From the NCBI RefSeq assembly GCF_037975245.1, contig NC_092576.1, positions 44,323,111 to 44,387,110 on the forward strand: 64,000 bases of DNA, in the 5' to 3' direction. The translations under genes were made by a program, and so were the position numbers. This document shows, piece after piece, positions 10,367-21,000 of the stretch (the stretch's first letter is position 1; each line of letters begins with the position of its first letter). The notes under the pieces were generated by a model that did no database searches, was not told where the DNA came from, and was given only the letters and a program-made list of their open reading frames with translations. The DNA is from Apostichopus japonicus. Lineage: Eukaryota; Echinodermata; Holothuroidea; Aspidochirotida; Stichopodidae.

Positions 10367-13184
10367 ATGGCTAGAGATCATGGAGCAGACTTATCGGGAA
10401 GACATTAACAAGGATAGCAAAATATCCTGGGCAGCATATCATGCCAGTCAGCAACCAGTACAAGATCGTCCACCTGCTATAACAGCACTGTTACCACTGT
10501 TTCCCGAAGACTCAAAGTCTGCTGCCATGATAAAGCACTCGATGGACCAGATAAAGCGAGCAGTAGAAAAACTCAACCCTGGCCAAATACCAGTTATCAC
10601 CTTGGATCAGCCCCTCTACACAATCGCCAAACAGATACAGTGGCAATGGCCTGCAGACTACGGGGAAGATGTTTTTGTCTTGGTGCTTGGAGGGTTACAC
10701 ATTGAGATGACTGGATTCAAGATGATCGGTGATTGGCTGGAAGATTCAGGCTGGGTAGAGGCACTTGTACAGTCTGGAGTCACATCAATAGGAACTGCAG
10801 ATTCATTTTTGAGGGCAACCCATGTTACTAGAACTAGACATGCACATCAGGTTACGGCTAGTTGTTTGTACATACTCCTCAGGAAATCATACGGCAACTA
10901 CAAGGGGACACTAGATGCAGAGGTACAACCAGAAGGATTTGATGACTGGTGTGTTCAAAAGAAACAAGAGATACCACAATTTAACTTTTGGTACACAGTG
11001 TTTCAGTTGGAGCTTCTTGTCTTGACATATGTGCGAGCACTGCGTGTGGGGGATTTCGCTCTGTATATTGATTCCTTAACAAAACTTGCACCATGGTTCT
11101 TCAGCTTGGATCACACTAACTATGCTAGATGGATGTCAGTGCATATACGGGACATGACCAGTCTAAGCAGAACACATCCTGACATTGCTGCAGAATTCAA
11201 TAAGGGCAATTTCACTGTCCGTAAGTCAAGACGGCCATTTTCAGCCATAGCCCTTGATCAGGCGCATGAGCAGAACAATGCGATGGTAAAGAGCGATGGT
11301 GGAGCTATTGGTCTGACCCAAAACCCTGATGCTCTCAGACGATGGATGGTTGCCGGCCCAGAGGTAGTAAGGATGAACACAGAGTTCGAAGCCTCGATCG
11401 AGAGAAATCTAAAGAATTCAAACCAAGAATCACACCATCACGAACAGACCATAAGTTCACAAGTTACGTTTGCCAAGCAAGTCCAGAGTATGGTTCAAGT
11501 GATGCATGAAGAAATGGGCAATCCTTTTCTGGAGGAAACTAATGACTTGCTCAAACTCGACACCAAGGATATTGTTGATCAAGCTGTGGCGGTCGCAGTG
11601 TGCCAGGCAGAAAAGATTGGTCAGCAACAATATGACGATTTTGTGACAGAAAGACTACAAGACCAATCAACACCTATATCACAACCAATTAGGAAAAACA
11701 AACTGCTATTGTTTAGTCGTCCTCCTGTGAGATTAAAATCCAGTTCAAAATTGCAAGTGTCATCACTGAAGAGCGACGTGTCCTTATTTTCACGCCTCTA
11801 CATTGCCTGCCAGTCAAGAGATGGTGACCTCGATGACTTTTTCAGACATGAAAATCAGGCATGTCCCCCATCATTATCCCAATTTGGAAACTTGAGACTC
11901 GGGAGCAAGTCGGATCTCCTTGTGTGCCTTGAAGCATGCGCAGATTCTACACGTAACATACCAATCAGCGATGCTATTATTCTAGATGGAGCAGTGATTG
12001 TCAATATACTTCGACCCATAACTGTCAAAACGTTTGACGACTATGCACTGAAGGTGTTCTTGCCATTCATACAACGTCAGTTGCAACATGCTAGTCGAGT
12101 GGATATAGTCTGGGATCAGTATAGGGAAAGTAGCTTGAAAACGCAGGCAAGGAAAAAACGTGGCAGAGGTGTCCGAAGACGAGTTCAAGGCTCCAATAGT
12201 TTGCCAGGGGACTGGCAACAGTTTCTACGCATCGACCAGAACAAAACCGAGTTGTTCAATTTCTTGGCCAAGCATGTATCCAATATGCAATTGGAACACG
12301 GCAAGATAGTAATCACAACCAATGGGCCAGAGGTGTTGTGCATACCTCCTCAGGACACATCAAATCTATCACCCTGCGACCATGAAGAGGCAGACACAAG
12401 GATGATATTGCACCTTTCGCATGCATTCCATGAAGGGTTCCAAAATATCCTCATACGCACAGTGGACACAGATGTAGTGGTTTTGACCATAGCTGCAGTA
12501 TCGAAACTAGGCATCCAGGAGTCATGGGTGGCATTCGGAACTGGTAAAAACTTTAGATATATTCCTGTACATGAAATTGCTGCATCACTTGGCCCAAACA
12601 AGTGCCAAGCTCTGCCAATGTTCCATGCTTACACCGGGTGCGACACTGTTTCAGCATTTTACAGCAAAGGGAAGAAATCTGCTTGGGAAACGTGGAAAGT
12701 GTATGAAGATGTTACCATGGCATTCATAACCCTGTCTCTAGGACCAAGCCAAATTCTGGACAATGAATTGGCAGTACTGGAACGTTTTACAATTTTGTTA
12801 TATGACCACACCAGCACCATGATAGATGTTGATCAGGCTAGGCAAGTGATGTTCACGAAGAAAGGAAGTGCTATGGATGCCATTCCTCCAACTAGAGCTG
12901 CCTTATTACAGCATACAAAGAGGGCTGTGTACCAGGGCGGTCACTGTTGGGGTAAGGCTTTAGAAGTGTGCATGGAAATGCCATCCCCTGACAAGTGGGG
13001 CTGGACTGATCCACCAAACTGGAGACCGATGTGGACTTCCCTACCAGAGGCTAATAAGTCATCACGAGAACTTATTCGTTGTGGCTGCACAAAAGGATGC
13101 AGAGGACGTTGCAACTGCAGAAAAGCAGCTTTAAAGTGTACTAGTTTGTGTCAGCCATGCGGTGGACAACTGTGTGAAGTATGA
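10367..13184 (+). CDS. FEN-like/CXC protein, exon 2 (nuclease-like core and CXC tail)
   Basis: The second and last coding exon covers residues 583-1521. Mid-protein motifs such as [29 protein letters not shown] and [12 protein letters not shown] are ones I recall from a recurrent uncharacterised invertebrate family. From about residue 1255 the acidic pattern HEEADTRM (E1256, E1257, D1259), VDTDVVVL (D1283, D1285), TGCDTV (D1342), then GKKSAWE resembles the metal-binding core and helix-turn region of FEN1/XPG PIN-like nucleases. The C-terminus (from C1488) is a tesmin/TSO1-like CXC cluster: [27 protein letters not shown]. The frame is intact throughout, so the gene is either selected or recently mobile. 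Assignment to FEN/PIN is by motif order only. An (AT)n tract follows the stop and no clear polyadenylation signal is seen. Confidence 0.85.
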
Positions 13185-13233
13185 AGCGAGGTTGAGCAGG
13201 AATACCAAAGAACAGACAGAACAGTCTGGTATT

Positions 13234-13238
<5 letters not shown>

Positions 13239-13330
<92 letters not shown>
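13239..13330. repeat. (AT)n microsatellite
   Basis: About 90 bases of AT dinucleotides with a small interruption, beginning ~55 bases after the stop codon of the FEN-like gene, so probably in its 3' untranslated region. Confidence 0.95.
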
Positions 13331-13331
<1 letters not shown>

Positions 13332-13419
13332 GTAGACTGGACTATTTGTGATTTCCCAGGAGTAGTTTCCACAAATTATATTCTGACTGCAGTACACTTT
13401 ACAGTTTCATTACTCAAAC

Positions 13420-13758
13420 TTGGCGGCCATCTTTAAAAATGGCCGCCACATAGGACATGTACCCATCTTTTTCAAATCCTTTTATTCCATATATATTATT
13501 ATCACATGCAAAGTGATTTTCAGGTATATCAATACCTCTTATTATCTATTAAAATCAGTGCATCTCAATGATGTTGCACTGCAAATGTGGAGTTTGGCGG
13601 CCATTTTCTAAAATGGCCGCCATTACTGATGTAGGCTCTTTTCGCGATGGCTCCACTTCCAGAAATGTTCCTTAGTATGTCCTTTACATTTGTGCCAAAC
13701 CTTATGCTTGTATGACAAAATGCCATATTTTTACCGGTATCTGCTTGACTACACTAAA
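13420..13758 (-). repeat. Right member of the inverted repeat pair; palindromic ggccgcc blocks
   Basis: The part from about 13585 to 13758 is the reverse complement of 6130-6310. Two palindromes, ggcggccat...atggccgcc at about 13421-13448 and 13596-13622, suggest a foldback-type element. The outermost shared bases read ggtatctgcttgactacact on this strand. Beyond about 13758 the similarity is lost. Confidence 0.6.
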
Positions 13759-14217
13759 GGATGGTAAGATTAGGAGAAGATAAAGCATAAGTACTAAAAA
13801 TCAAACAATAGAATATGTTTGATCTCAAAAGTAAACCAGCAAAAGAAGTTGACCTATAGCAGATTACAAATGAACAAGAGAACCAATACTCCTGAATGTA
13901 ACTGAGCTATTAAAATGTGTGTGTGAAAAAAGGTACGTTGTATGAAGTTTTAAATGCATACTTCCACTATGGCAATAACTTGCTCAGAGAGATGACTGTG
14001 TACAAGGGATGATCTTCATTTAAGCCAATGAAGTTTGAGTTGGAGACACAGTATTAAACACTTAGTAAAATTCAGCCTGAACAGCTGGTGAATCCTTATC
14101 ACAATTTATACACCTTTTTAAACATTTCAAGAAGTATATTCGCACAGCTGCCACCCTAACACACAACACAGTAAGTCAAAATACTAATAACTTGAAAAAG
14201 TAGTGGGTAGAGAGTAC
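13759..14217. other. Gene-free stretch
   Basis: AT-rich, no repeat or coding signal recognised. Confidence 0.4.
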
Positions 14218-14440
14218 ATTTCTCCTTCATTTTTCTAAACTAGGTCAAATCTCCTTCAATCGTCCTGATTTTCATATCATCTGTACTTTAACTTGTAAGT
14301 ACTCATAAACATCCTAACTTACAAAATCGAAAATGGTAGCTGGAAATTAGCCAAAAACAACAAGTTCGGTGGCTCATTTTAGGCATTTTTTTGGCGGATG
14401 TACATTACCTAATTGTAGTATGCTACCTTAAGCCTCGTGA
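14218..14440 (+). repeat. Dispersed direct repeat, copy 1
   Basis: It matches 16372-16570 in the same orientation. The best run spans ggtcaaatctccttcaat, cctgattttcatatcatctg and tactttaacttgta. The copies then drift apart through ggcggatgtacattacct against ggccgatatacattgcca. No terminal structure is visible. Confidence 0.7.
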
Positions 14441-15425
14441 AATTTTTCTTCTTCTCCTGAGGTAAACTAAACTACAAAGCATTAAAATATCTGTAATTTT
14501 TTTTCTGTTTGATCCCCAATATCAACTTTTTAAGAGCTCAGTTGGGTCAAATTTGAGCTTGAAATGGATTTCTGCTCTAGCCTCGTTGCTGTGCTTTCAA
14601 TCCATCTGTTTCTTACATTCTCTGGAAAAATTCCTTCTGTTGATTATTTTGTACTTCAAAAGTCCTTTATTATGCACAAACCTGTCTCCAGGTTTTGCGA
14701 GTCCTTTCTAAGGAGATGATAATCGGGCTGGGAGAGGGGGGTCCCAGACCTGGCATAGAGCAAAAGAAACACTAAATATAAATTTGATCTTATTTGGGAT
14801 TTAAAGAGTATAAATTCTTCAAGGAGATAACTGAACTGCAGGATAAAAGTTTACAACTGGCAGAAAGCAATTGAGATTGTAAAGTAGGTGTTTTTAGGTG
14901 TTTATTGATTGAGATTTCATTATAGAGGGCGCCCTCTAAACACTGCCTTGTGTTAAATAAGGTTAAAACTAGCCTCACAATTGACTAGTCAAGGACTGCT
15001 ATACCACATTTTCCTGTTACATTTACATTTAATGCATATTTGTTCAATTCTACACCTTTCCCATGGTCTGCAAATAAGTAAAAGGGGGTTGGTGTTTACC
15101 GAGAAGAAGCAAAGTACATCACCAACTAACACTAACAGCTGGATTAAGCCAGGCCATGCCCATGTCAGGGCACATTTTGGGAGAAGCCAGTATATATTAT
15201 ATTTATGCATCTGAACCATGCAAATTGAGGTGTTTAGTTGTACTGTACCTTGCAGATTTTTTATATACTTGTGTCTCAATTAAGGACTCACAAGTCAGAA
15301 TTTGTTCTATGAATACTGTAAACCAGCCAATTATATAGACCTATATTGATGATTCTGCCATACATTTTTGACAACTACTGTAAGTTACACATAAGTATAG
15401 CCCAACACAATGTATTTTAATACAG
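14441..15425. other. Gene-free stretch
   Basis: AT-rich. A frame on the minus strand at 14989-15279 has no splice or start context and is not supported. Confidence 0.4.
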
Positions 15426-15572
15426 AGAAGTCAAAATGATACCCAGACTGACAATGACACATGGTATGAGCACTATGCTGGCTATACCTGGGACTATAGC
15501 ATCCCAATTGCTAGTAAACAGCAGAGATCTGTGTTTTCCCGGGCTTACTTTAGTTCTAGTTCATTGTTATAA
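15426..15572 (+). CDS. Candidate terminal exon, 48 codons, unknown product
   Basis: It follows an acceptor (ttttaatacag) and reads in phase 0 RSQNDTQTDNDTWYEHYAGY, then TWDYSIPIASKQQRSV to FSSSSLL and a TAA at 15570. The high Tyr/Trp/Asp/Ser content and lack of stops look protein-like, as in the C-terminal exon of a spliced gene. No upstream exon could be identified in the window, so it could be a fossil. No family is recognised. Confidence 0.3.
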   Translation, partial: RSQNDTQTDNDTWYEHYAGYTWDYSIPIASKQQRSVFSRAYFSSSSLL

Positions 15573-16371
15573 CATTACTTACCTTCAGGTGTAAATTATG
15601 GCAGAAATCATGCTCTTCAACAACAACACTGACACGGCAGGGCTGAATCTGAACTGTATCAATTCTGGAACAATGAAATTCCAAGTATAATTTGCTAATT
15701 TGTACTGCCCAAACATCATCTACTGTATAGTTGTTCAACTGTGTTACTTTTGATTACCGTTGCTAAGTAAATTTCATGAAACTTCCTTTCCATAGTCCTT
15801 CAACTATGGTAATGCAATCTTGAATTTAAGCCTACTGAAATATGTTGGAGACTTGGAGTAGCATCATCTTCACCATTCTTTAAATTAATGTCAAACATTA
15901 CAAAATGCAAGTTGCTATGTGAGACAAAAGCTCAGCCAAAAGTGAGTTATATGATCTCAACCCTGAAAATCCATTTTTTTAGCTAAATAAGAATTTTCCC
16001 CTTCAAAATCACTCAAGCATGAAATCATGAAACATTTCACCTGAAATATCAACGGCTACAGTAGCCTGACCATTTTAGCCTATAATTTGCTTTTTTGGGG
16101 CTAAACTGAGAGAAATCACACTTCTTATAAGCGTACCACAATTATTCTTCTCCATTGACTAACACACTAAACTTGTCTTCCTTAGAGGGCCCCTAGAGCA
16201 TAGAAGATATGTCCTTTATGGCATTCCTACCCATTTCCTCATAGCTGATGACTTGGCCTATCATGGCACTTGTTAATCCCATACCTTTAACGTCAAGATT
16301 TTGAGCTGCAAGGGGTGAAAGTTTAGAGCAGTGGTCCCGCTCCTTTGAAATGGCTATCCGGGCAAAATCTC
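15573..16371. other. Gene-free stretch
   Basis: AT-rich sequence with nothing recognised. Confidence 0.4.
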
Positions 16372-16570
16372 ACCATTTCTACTTCATTTTTCTAAGATAG
16401 GTCAAATCTCCTTCAATTGTCCTGATTTTCATATCATCTGTACTTTAACTTGTATTCTTAAAACTGTCCTAGTAATAAAATCAGTGATGATACCTGGAAA
16501 TAAGCCCAAAAATAATTTTCCTGAGGGTGGCCGATATACATTGCCATATTGTGGTACACTGTCTAAGTGG
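16372..16570 (+). repeat. Dispersed direct repeat, copy 2
   Basis: Same-strand partner of 14218-14440, about 2.15 kb downstream, and clearly diverged from it. Confidence 0.7.
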
Positions 16571-16885
16571 TCAGTCTGATCATTTCATGCAATGTCTTTA
16601 TTGAACAACTTTGCAACTGAACACAAATAAGTTCCAGACCTATAGTTGAAGTGAATATACTGCAAACAGTAATCTTGGCGCTTTATACCCAATTAGGCAG
16701 TAACTTTGCTGATGTTCCAGTTATAATATACAGCACTTATACTGTACCTGAGAGTGACAGAGTGACAATGGTTTATTCCCATCATCCCCTCATCCCCATT
16801 TTACACTGCACATAACCAGTAAACAGTTTCCTACAGGAAATTTTACCACACTGTATTTCTCCTCAAGGGGTATTTGCATTTCCCC

Positions 16886-17492
16886 TTAAAGCAGCATTTT
16901 GCGTTGGGTCGCTTTTTTCCACCTTTTTAACATGTGCATCGATTTTTTTACATGTATCAATCATAAAACAGCAAACTAAGATACCATCCAAGTTTCACCC
17001 TGCCAAGAGCATTAATTAGCGAGTAATTTAACGAGTAAGAGTGTCCTCGACAAAGTTTTCAATCTCCAAATCCACTACTTTGAATTCCACCAATCAGTGA
17101 ATAGTATGTTTATTCATGAGCATTTTGCGTTTGGTCGCCGTTTTCTACTCTTTTGACATACATGTCCATCAAGTTTTTTACATACATGAAATCACAAAAC
17201 AGCAAACTAAGATATTAGCCAAGTTTTTCCCTGCCAACAACGTTAGTTGGCGAGCATTCCACATCCAAAATTAATCGCATTCAGTTCCCCAAACCCACTA
17301 GCTTGAATTCAACCAATCAGAGATGCAGGTTTAGTTATGAGCCGTAGCCAAATTGTTGCAAAGTTTTCGACTTTTATGCCACCATTTGAAGTAAGATTTA
17401 AGTAGATAAGCCAATTATGTATGTCGTTATGGCATAGTGGAGTCAGTGAGGTTGAAAAAAATCATAGAAAAGGACGCAAAATGCTGCTTTAA
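16886..17492. mobile_element. TTAA-bounded MITE, 607 bp, perfect 19-bp ends
   Basis: The ends are exact inverse copies: TTAAAGCAGCATTTTGCGT at 16886-16904 and its complement at 17474-17492. If TTAA is the target duplication, the terminal repeat is the 15 bases that follow, as in piggyBac-type insertions. Inside is a tandem duplication of about 215 bp: gcattttgcgt...ggtcgc begins at 16894 and again near 17121, and aaaacagcaaactaagata occurs in both halves. The right half is therefore a second, internal copy of the terminal repeat. No coding capacity, so it would depend on a transposase made elsewhere. Confidence 0.85.
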
Positions 17493-18221
17493 AGTCATAT
17501 GTCGTAGCATCTACCTACTGACAAGTGATGTACTTTAAAATCCTAGGCTGCGTCTAGAGGTAATCTTTTCTCATGAGCTTTCCTATTTATTCAATACTGC
17601 TGTGTACTGTAGAAAGTTAAATGCAAAGTAACAAAGTACAGTTTACTGTATAGAGTAAATGTAAGTTTATCACGTAGAGGAAGCTGGAAAAACTCTGTTG
17701 CGATGCATGGTCAGAAAGTTCCTGTTCGAGCTGGCTCTTGCAAGTTAATAAGAAATTTTTAGTAGAACAGACAATTTAACAGTTTGGTGTGAAGAGGAAG
17801 TGTCTTCGATATTTCTCCAAAGATGGGCGTGAACTTATGCAAACCTCAAATATCACATTTTACCAATATTTTGGGTATTTCAAGGTCAAATTCGGTCACA
17901 ATTAAAAGGTTTATTTTTGGTTTTTAATACAAAACTAGTAAGATATGTATAGTTATGATGCAAAGAATGAGCTAAAACATATTTTATATTAGTTATTAAT
18001 GCTCTGATGAGCAGCTTAAAGTGGCGTATATGAGAGTAACATCAGCCCTACAGAAACATGCATACAAGGGGAAATAGCACTGGTAACATTGTATCTTCAT
18101 TCAAGGAGACCATGTTAAACATCATTAGAATCTATTGAAATGTATTAAAAGTGTTCTGTCTTTGACTCCCTCCCCCCAACACCCCCCCCCCAAACACCCT
18201 CCCCTAGTGCACTATGCAGAT
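17493..18221. other. Gene-free stretch with poly-C tract
   Basis: AT-rich. A poly-C run lies near 18180-18190. No exon or repeat recognised. Confidence 0.4.
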
Positions 18222-19476
18222 TTGTATACAGTATATTACTGACTTTTACTGCAAAGAGACTGCATAGCACATGCATTCAAGGTATACTGAATTATTTGGT
18301 ATGGTAATCTTCTGCTTCAAATTGTCTGTATGCATGCGTAACCCAACCCCCCCCCCCCCCTTCCACTCACATCTTCTACCCAACCCTATATCAGAATAGA
18401 AAATGAATGCGTACCAGTGCATACATGCACAGTGTGTACTTTATATGTGTGTTCAGTAGTGTTATTTTACACCAAGCACTAAATAAAAACACAGTCCCAC
18501 TGTCCACAATCATGTGCAGTACACACTGTACATTTCATTTCATTTATTTGTTTCCACATTCAAAAGGTATTACACAATAATAGAACAAGTGGAGGAGGTC
18601 TGAGATAGCCGAGGCTCTTTCGAGGCAGACCCGCCACCCCCCCCCCCCCCCAACAATATAAGAAAAGAAAAAAACAATTAATTGCACACACAAATAAACT
18701 ACATTACATAAGATAACATGATACTATTTAAAGAATTATCATATTATATACGTAATGACAAAAAAAGACCAAAAAAAACATGTACCTGTATGTAATGGTG
18801 ATTCAATTCAATACTGTGCATATTTCAATGTCATATTAATATATTACAGTATATACTTGCAATGTAGTGTCTGCTTCTGCTATAATTCACTATGTTAAAA
18901 GTCTTTTATAATTTAAAATGAAGTTGAACCAGTGTACATATGTAGTACATATAGTACACACTATACATATAGTACACACTATACATGTACAGTGTGTACT
19001 ATGTATACATGTTCAGTACAGTGTTATTTTACACCAAGCACAATAAATACATAGTCCCACTGTTTGCATGCAATCATACTGTACATGTATGTACTGGTCA
19101 TTCAATTCAATACTGTGCATATTTCAATGTCATATTAATATATTACTTGCAATGTAGTGTCTGCGAACTGCTATAATTCACTAAATTAAAAGACTTATAG
19201 TATAAACTGAATGTTTAAGCAGTTTAACCTGTTATAGTTTAACCTGTACTAAACATGTACACACATATAGAACACACTGTACATGTATATGCACTGGTTC
19301 ACATTCATTTTCTATTCTGATATAGGGTCAGGTAGAGGATGTGGGTGGGAGGGGGGTGAGTTACATGTAAACAGACAATTTGAAGTGCAGATTACAACCA
19401 TATATAATTCAATACCTTGAGTGCATGTGTTATGCAGTCTCTTTGCAGTAAAAGTCAGTCACATACTGTATGCATA
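18222..19476. mobile_element. Foldback element, ~1.25 kb, arms ~240 bp
   Basis: The left arm (about 18222-18460) is the reverse complement of the right arm (about 19240-19476). Both carry tgacttttactgcaaagaga, a C-rich tract with its G-rich complement, and tatcagaatagaaaatgaat. The middle holds a direct duplication (about 18781-18910 and 19080-19200, sharing attcaattcaatactgtgca) and a tacacactatacatgtacag palindrome zone at 18940-19010. The layout is that of a foldback transposon; no transposase frame is present. A GC-rich piece at 18590-18650 (gataggccgaggct-like, then poly-C) may be a further insertion. Confidence 0.75.
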
Positions 19477-19531
19477 TAAGAAGGGTAATTCTCCTGAAGG
19501 GCTTAATGCCTGATTATTGCTTTAATTCTTT

Positions 19532-19909
19532 TTAAAGGCATTGATCGAGACTCGCCCCAAACCGCGTGCAGCCATCTGAGAAAGTTAACTTTCTGTTGCT
19601 TGCAAGTGACGTTTTGTTCGTGTCGCTACAAAATGCAGACAGTACAGTAATGAAACCTGATATGTTGTTATCTTTAGCTGGACCTGAGATGTCCATCGCT
19701 GTATTGCATGTACACTGTGCTGTGGTTATTGACCGCAGCTATATGTACTGACTGTACACTTGTGTCTAATTACCAATGAAAGCAAGCTGTGTGTGTGTAT
19801 TTTCTATGATCAATGGTGGTGTCTAACACTTCTGTTATACCTCATTCGAAACTAGGTCAGATAACCGGCATTAGACGTTTTTTTGTGCGCGAGTCTTCAC
19901 ACCCTTTAA
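19532..19909. mobile_element. TTAA-bounded MITE, 378 bp
   Basis: Left end tTTAAAGGcattgatcgAGACTCGC and the complement of the right end, TTTAAAGGgtgtgaAGACTCGC, agree apart from a short central gap. TTAA lies at both edges (19532-19535 and 19906-19909). Non-coding. The 61-codon frame inside is not supported. Confidence 0.7.
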
Positions 19910-19956
19910 ATTCCTGGCAAAAAACGCTGGCAACATATATGTAGTAATAACGTGCT

Positions 19957-20203
19957 GCAGTGGTGGATCCAGGGTTTATGAAAGAGGGGGATCATTTTAG
20001 GACATCACATGAGAGCACTGACAGCTTGTCTACATTGAAGGGGGGAGGGGGATTTCTGGGGTTTATCTCACAGAAAATTGTAAAAGAGGAGCCCTTCTAC
20101 CCCACCCACCAAAAAATCCAATGTACAATAATTTACAATGATGCACACACAGAATTAGGGGACTCAATCAGCCTGGTTGGGCATCCCCTGGATCTGCGCC
20201 TGG
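19957..20203. mobile_element. Candidate MITE of the ggatccaggg type
   Basis: gtggtggatccaggg on the left faces ccctggatctgcgcctg on the right, an imperfect inverted pair of about 16 bases. The ends resemble the cgtatccagg ends seen at 58.6-63.3 kb. No clear target duplication is visible. Confidence 0.45.
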
Positions 20204-20339
20204 TGTGTGTACCTGTGTATGTATATGAAACATTTTCCAATTTGTAAATATCTCAAGAAGTGAAAGTTTGTTAAATTTCAAATGTGGTGTAGTGACAGTT
20301 TCAAACTGTCAATTGAATCCCCAAACTCTTTTTTCGATA

Positions 20340-21000
20340 CTTCAATGCATTTCTGTGTGGGCCATTTGGACATTTGAGGTTGCTGCCTGGGCCCTGTTGC
20401 AGGAAAAAAATATAATTCTTTGGATATCCCAATGGCCAATGTGGCCAACACCACTAAACTAATGCTGTCTGTGTACATATATGCTCAAATTATGTGTGAT
20501 CCCTGAGCCTTTTATGGATGTTCCCTGGGGCCTGGTACAGATAAAAGTTCTAAATGGTATTTTTTGCAAATTATGCAAACTACACAAATAATCATTGTCT
20601 TTTTGCACACGATTGAATCTAGTGTGGCTCATGAGCCCTTTCAGGCCTATCTGGACTCAGGTAGAGGGTACAAATTTAGTCATTGATATTTTTGAATATC
20701 CATGGAACTATAGGGTTCAGCCCCACTAAAAAGAATCAACTAATTGAACTCTTGACATTATTAAATCATGTGTATGCCACAGGATCTTTTTGGCCGATGC
20801 CTGGTTCCTGGTACATCATACAGTTGCTGTAATTGGTATTTTGGGATATCCAATGTCCAAAAGTTCAATGCCACTTAGAGAATCATCCTGCTCTCTTTCC
20901 ATATAAATGAATCATATGTGGGCCACAGGACCATTATTGGCTGCTGCCTGGATGGGCCCTGGTACAGCAAAAAATTGGTGTATTTTTAGATACCCTTTAT
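20340..21000. repeat. Degenerate tandem repeat, ~130-150-bp units
   Basis: Successive blocks repeat a gggcca/gccaca..., gctgcctgggccctggtaca, then ttggatatccaatg pattern with heavy drift (near 20355, 20510, 20640, 20780 and 20920). The period is irregular, and this is likely an old array. Confidence 0.5.

Noticed and set aside
13239-13330. Transposon end at the (AT)n after the large gene
   Set aside because: A simple microsatellite without inverse partner or target duplication; the inverted repeat at 13585-13758 is the better boundary candidate.
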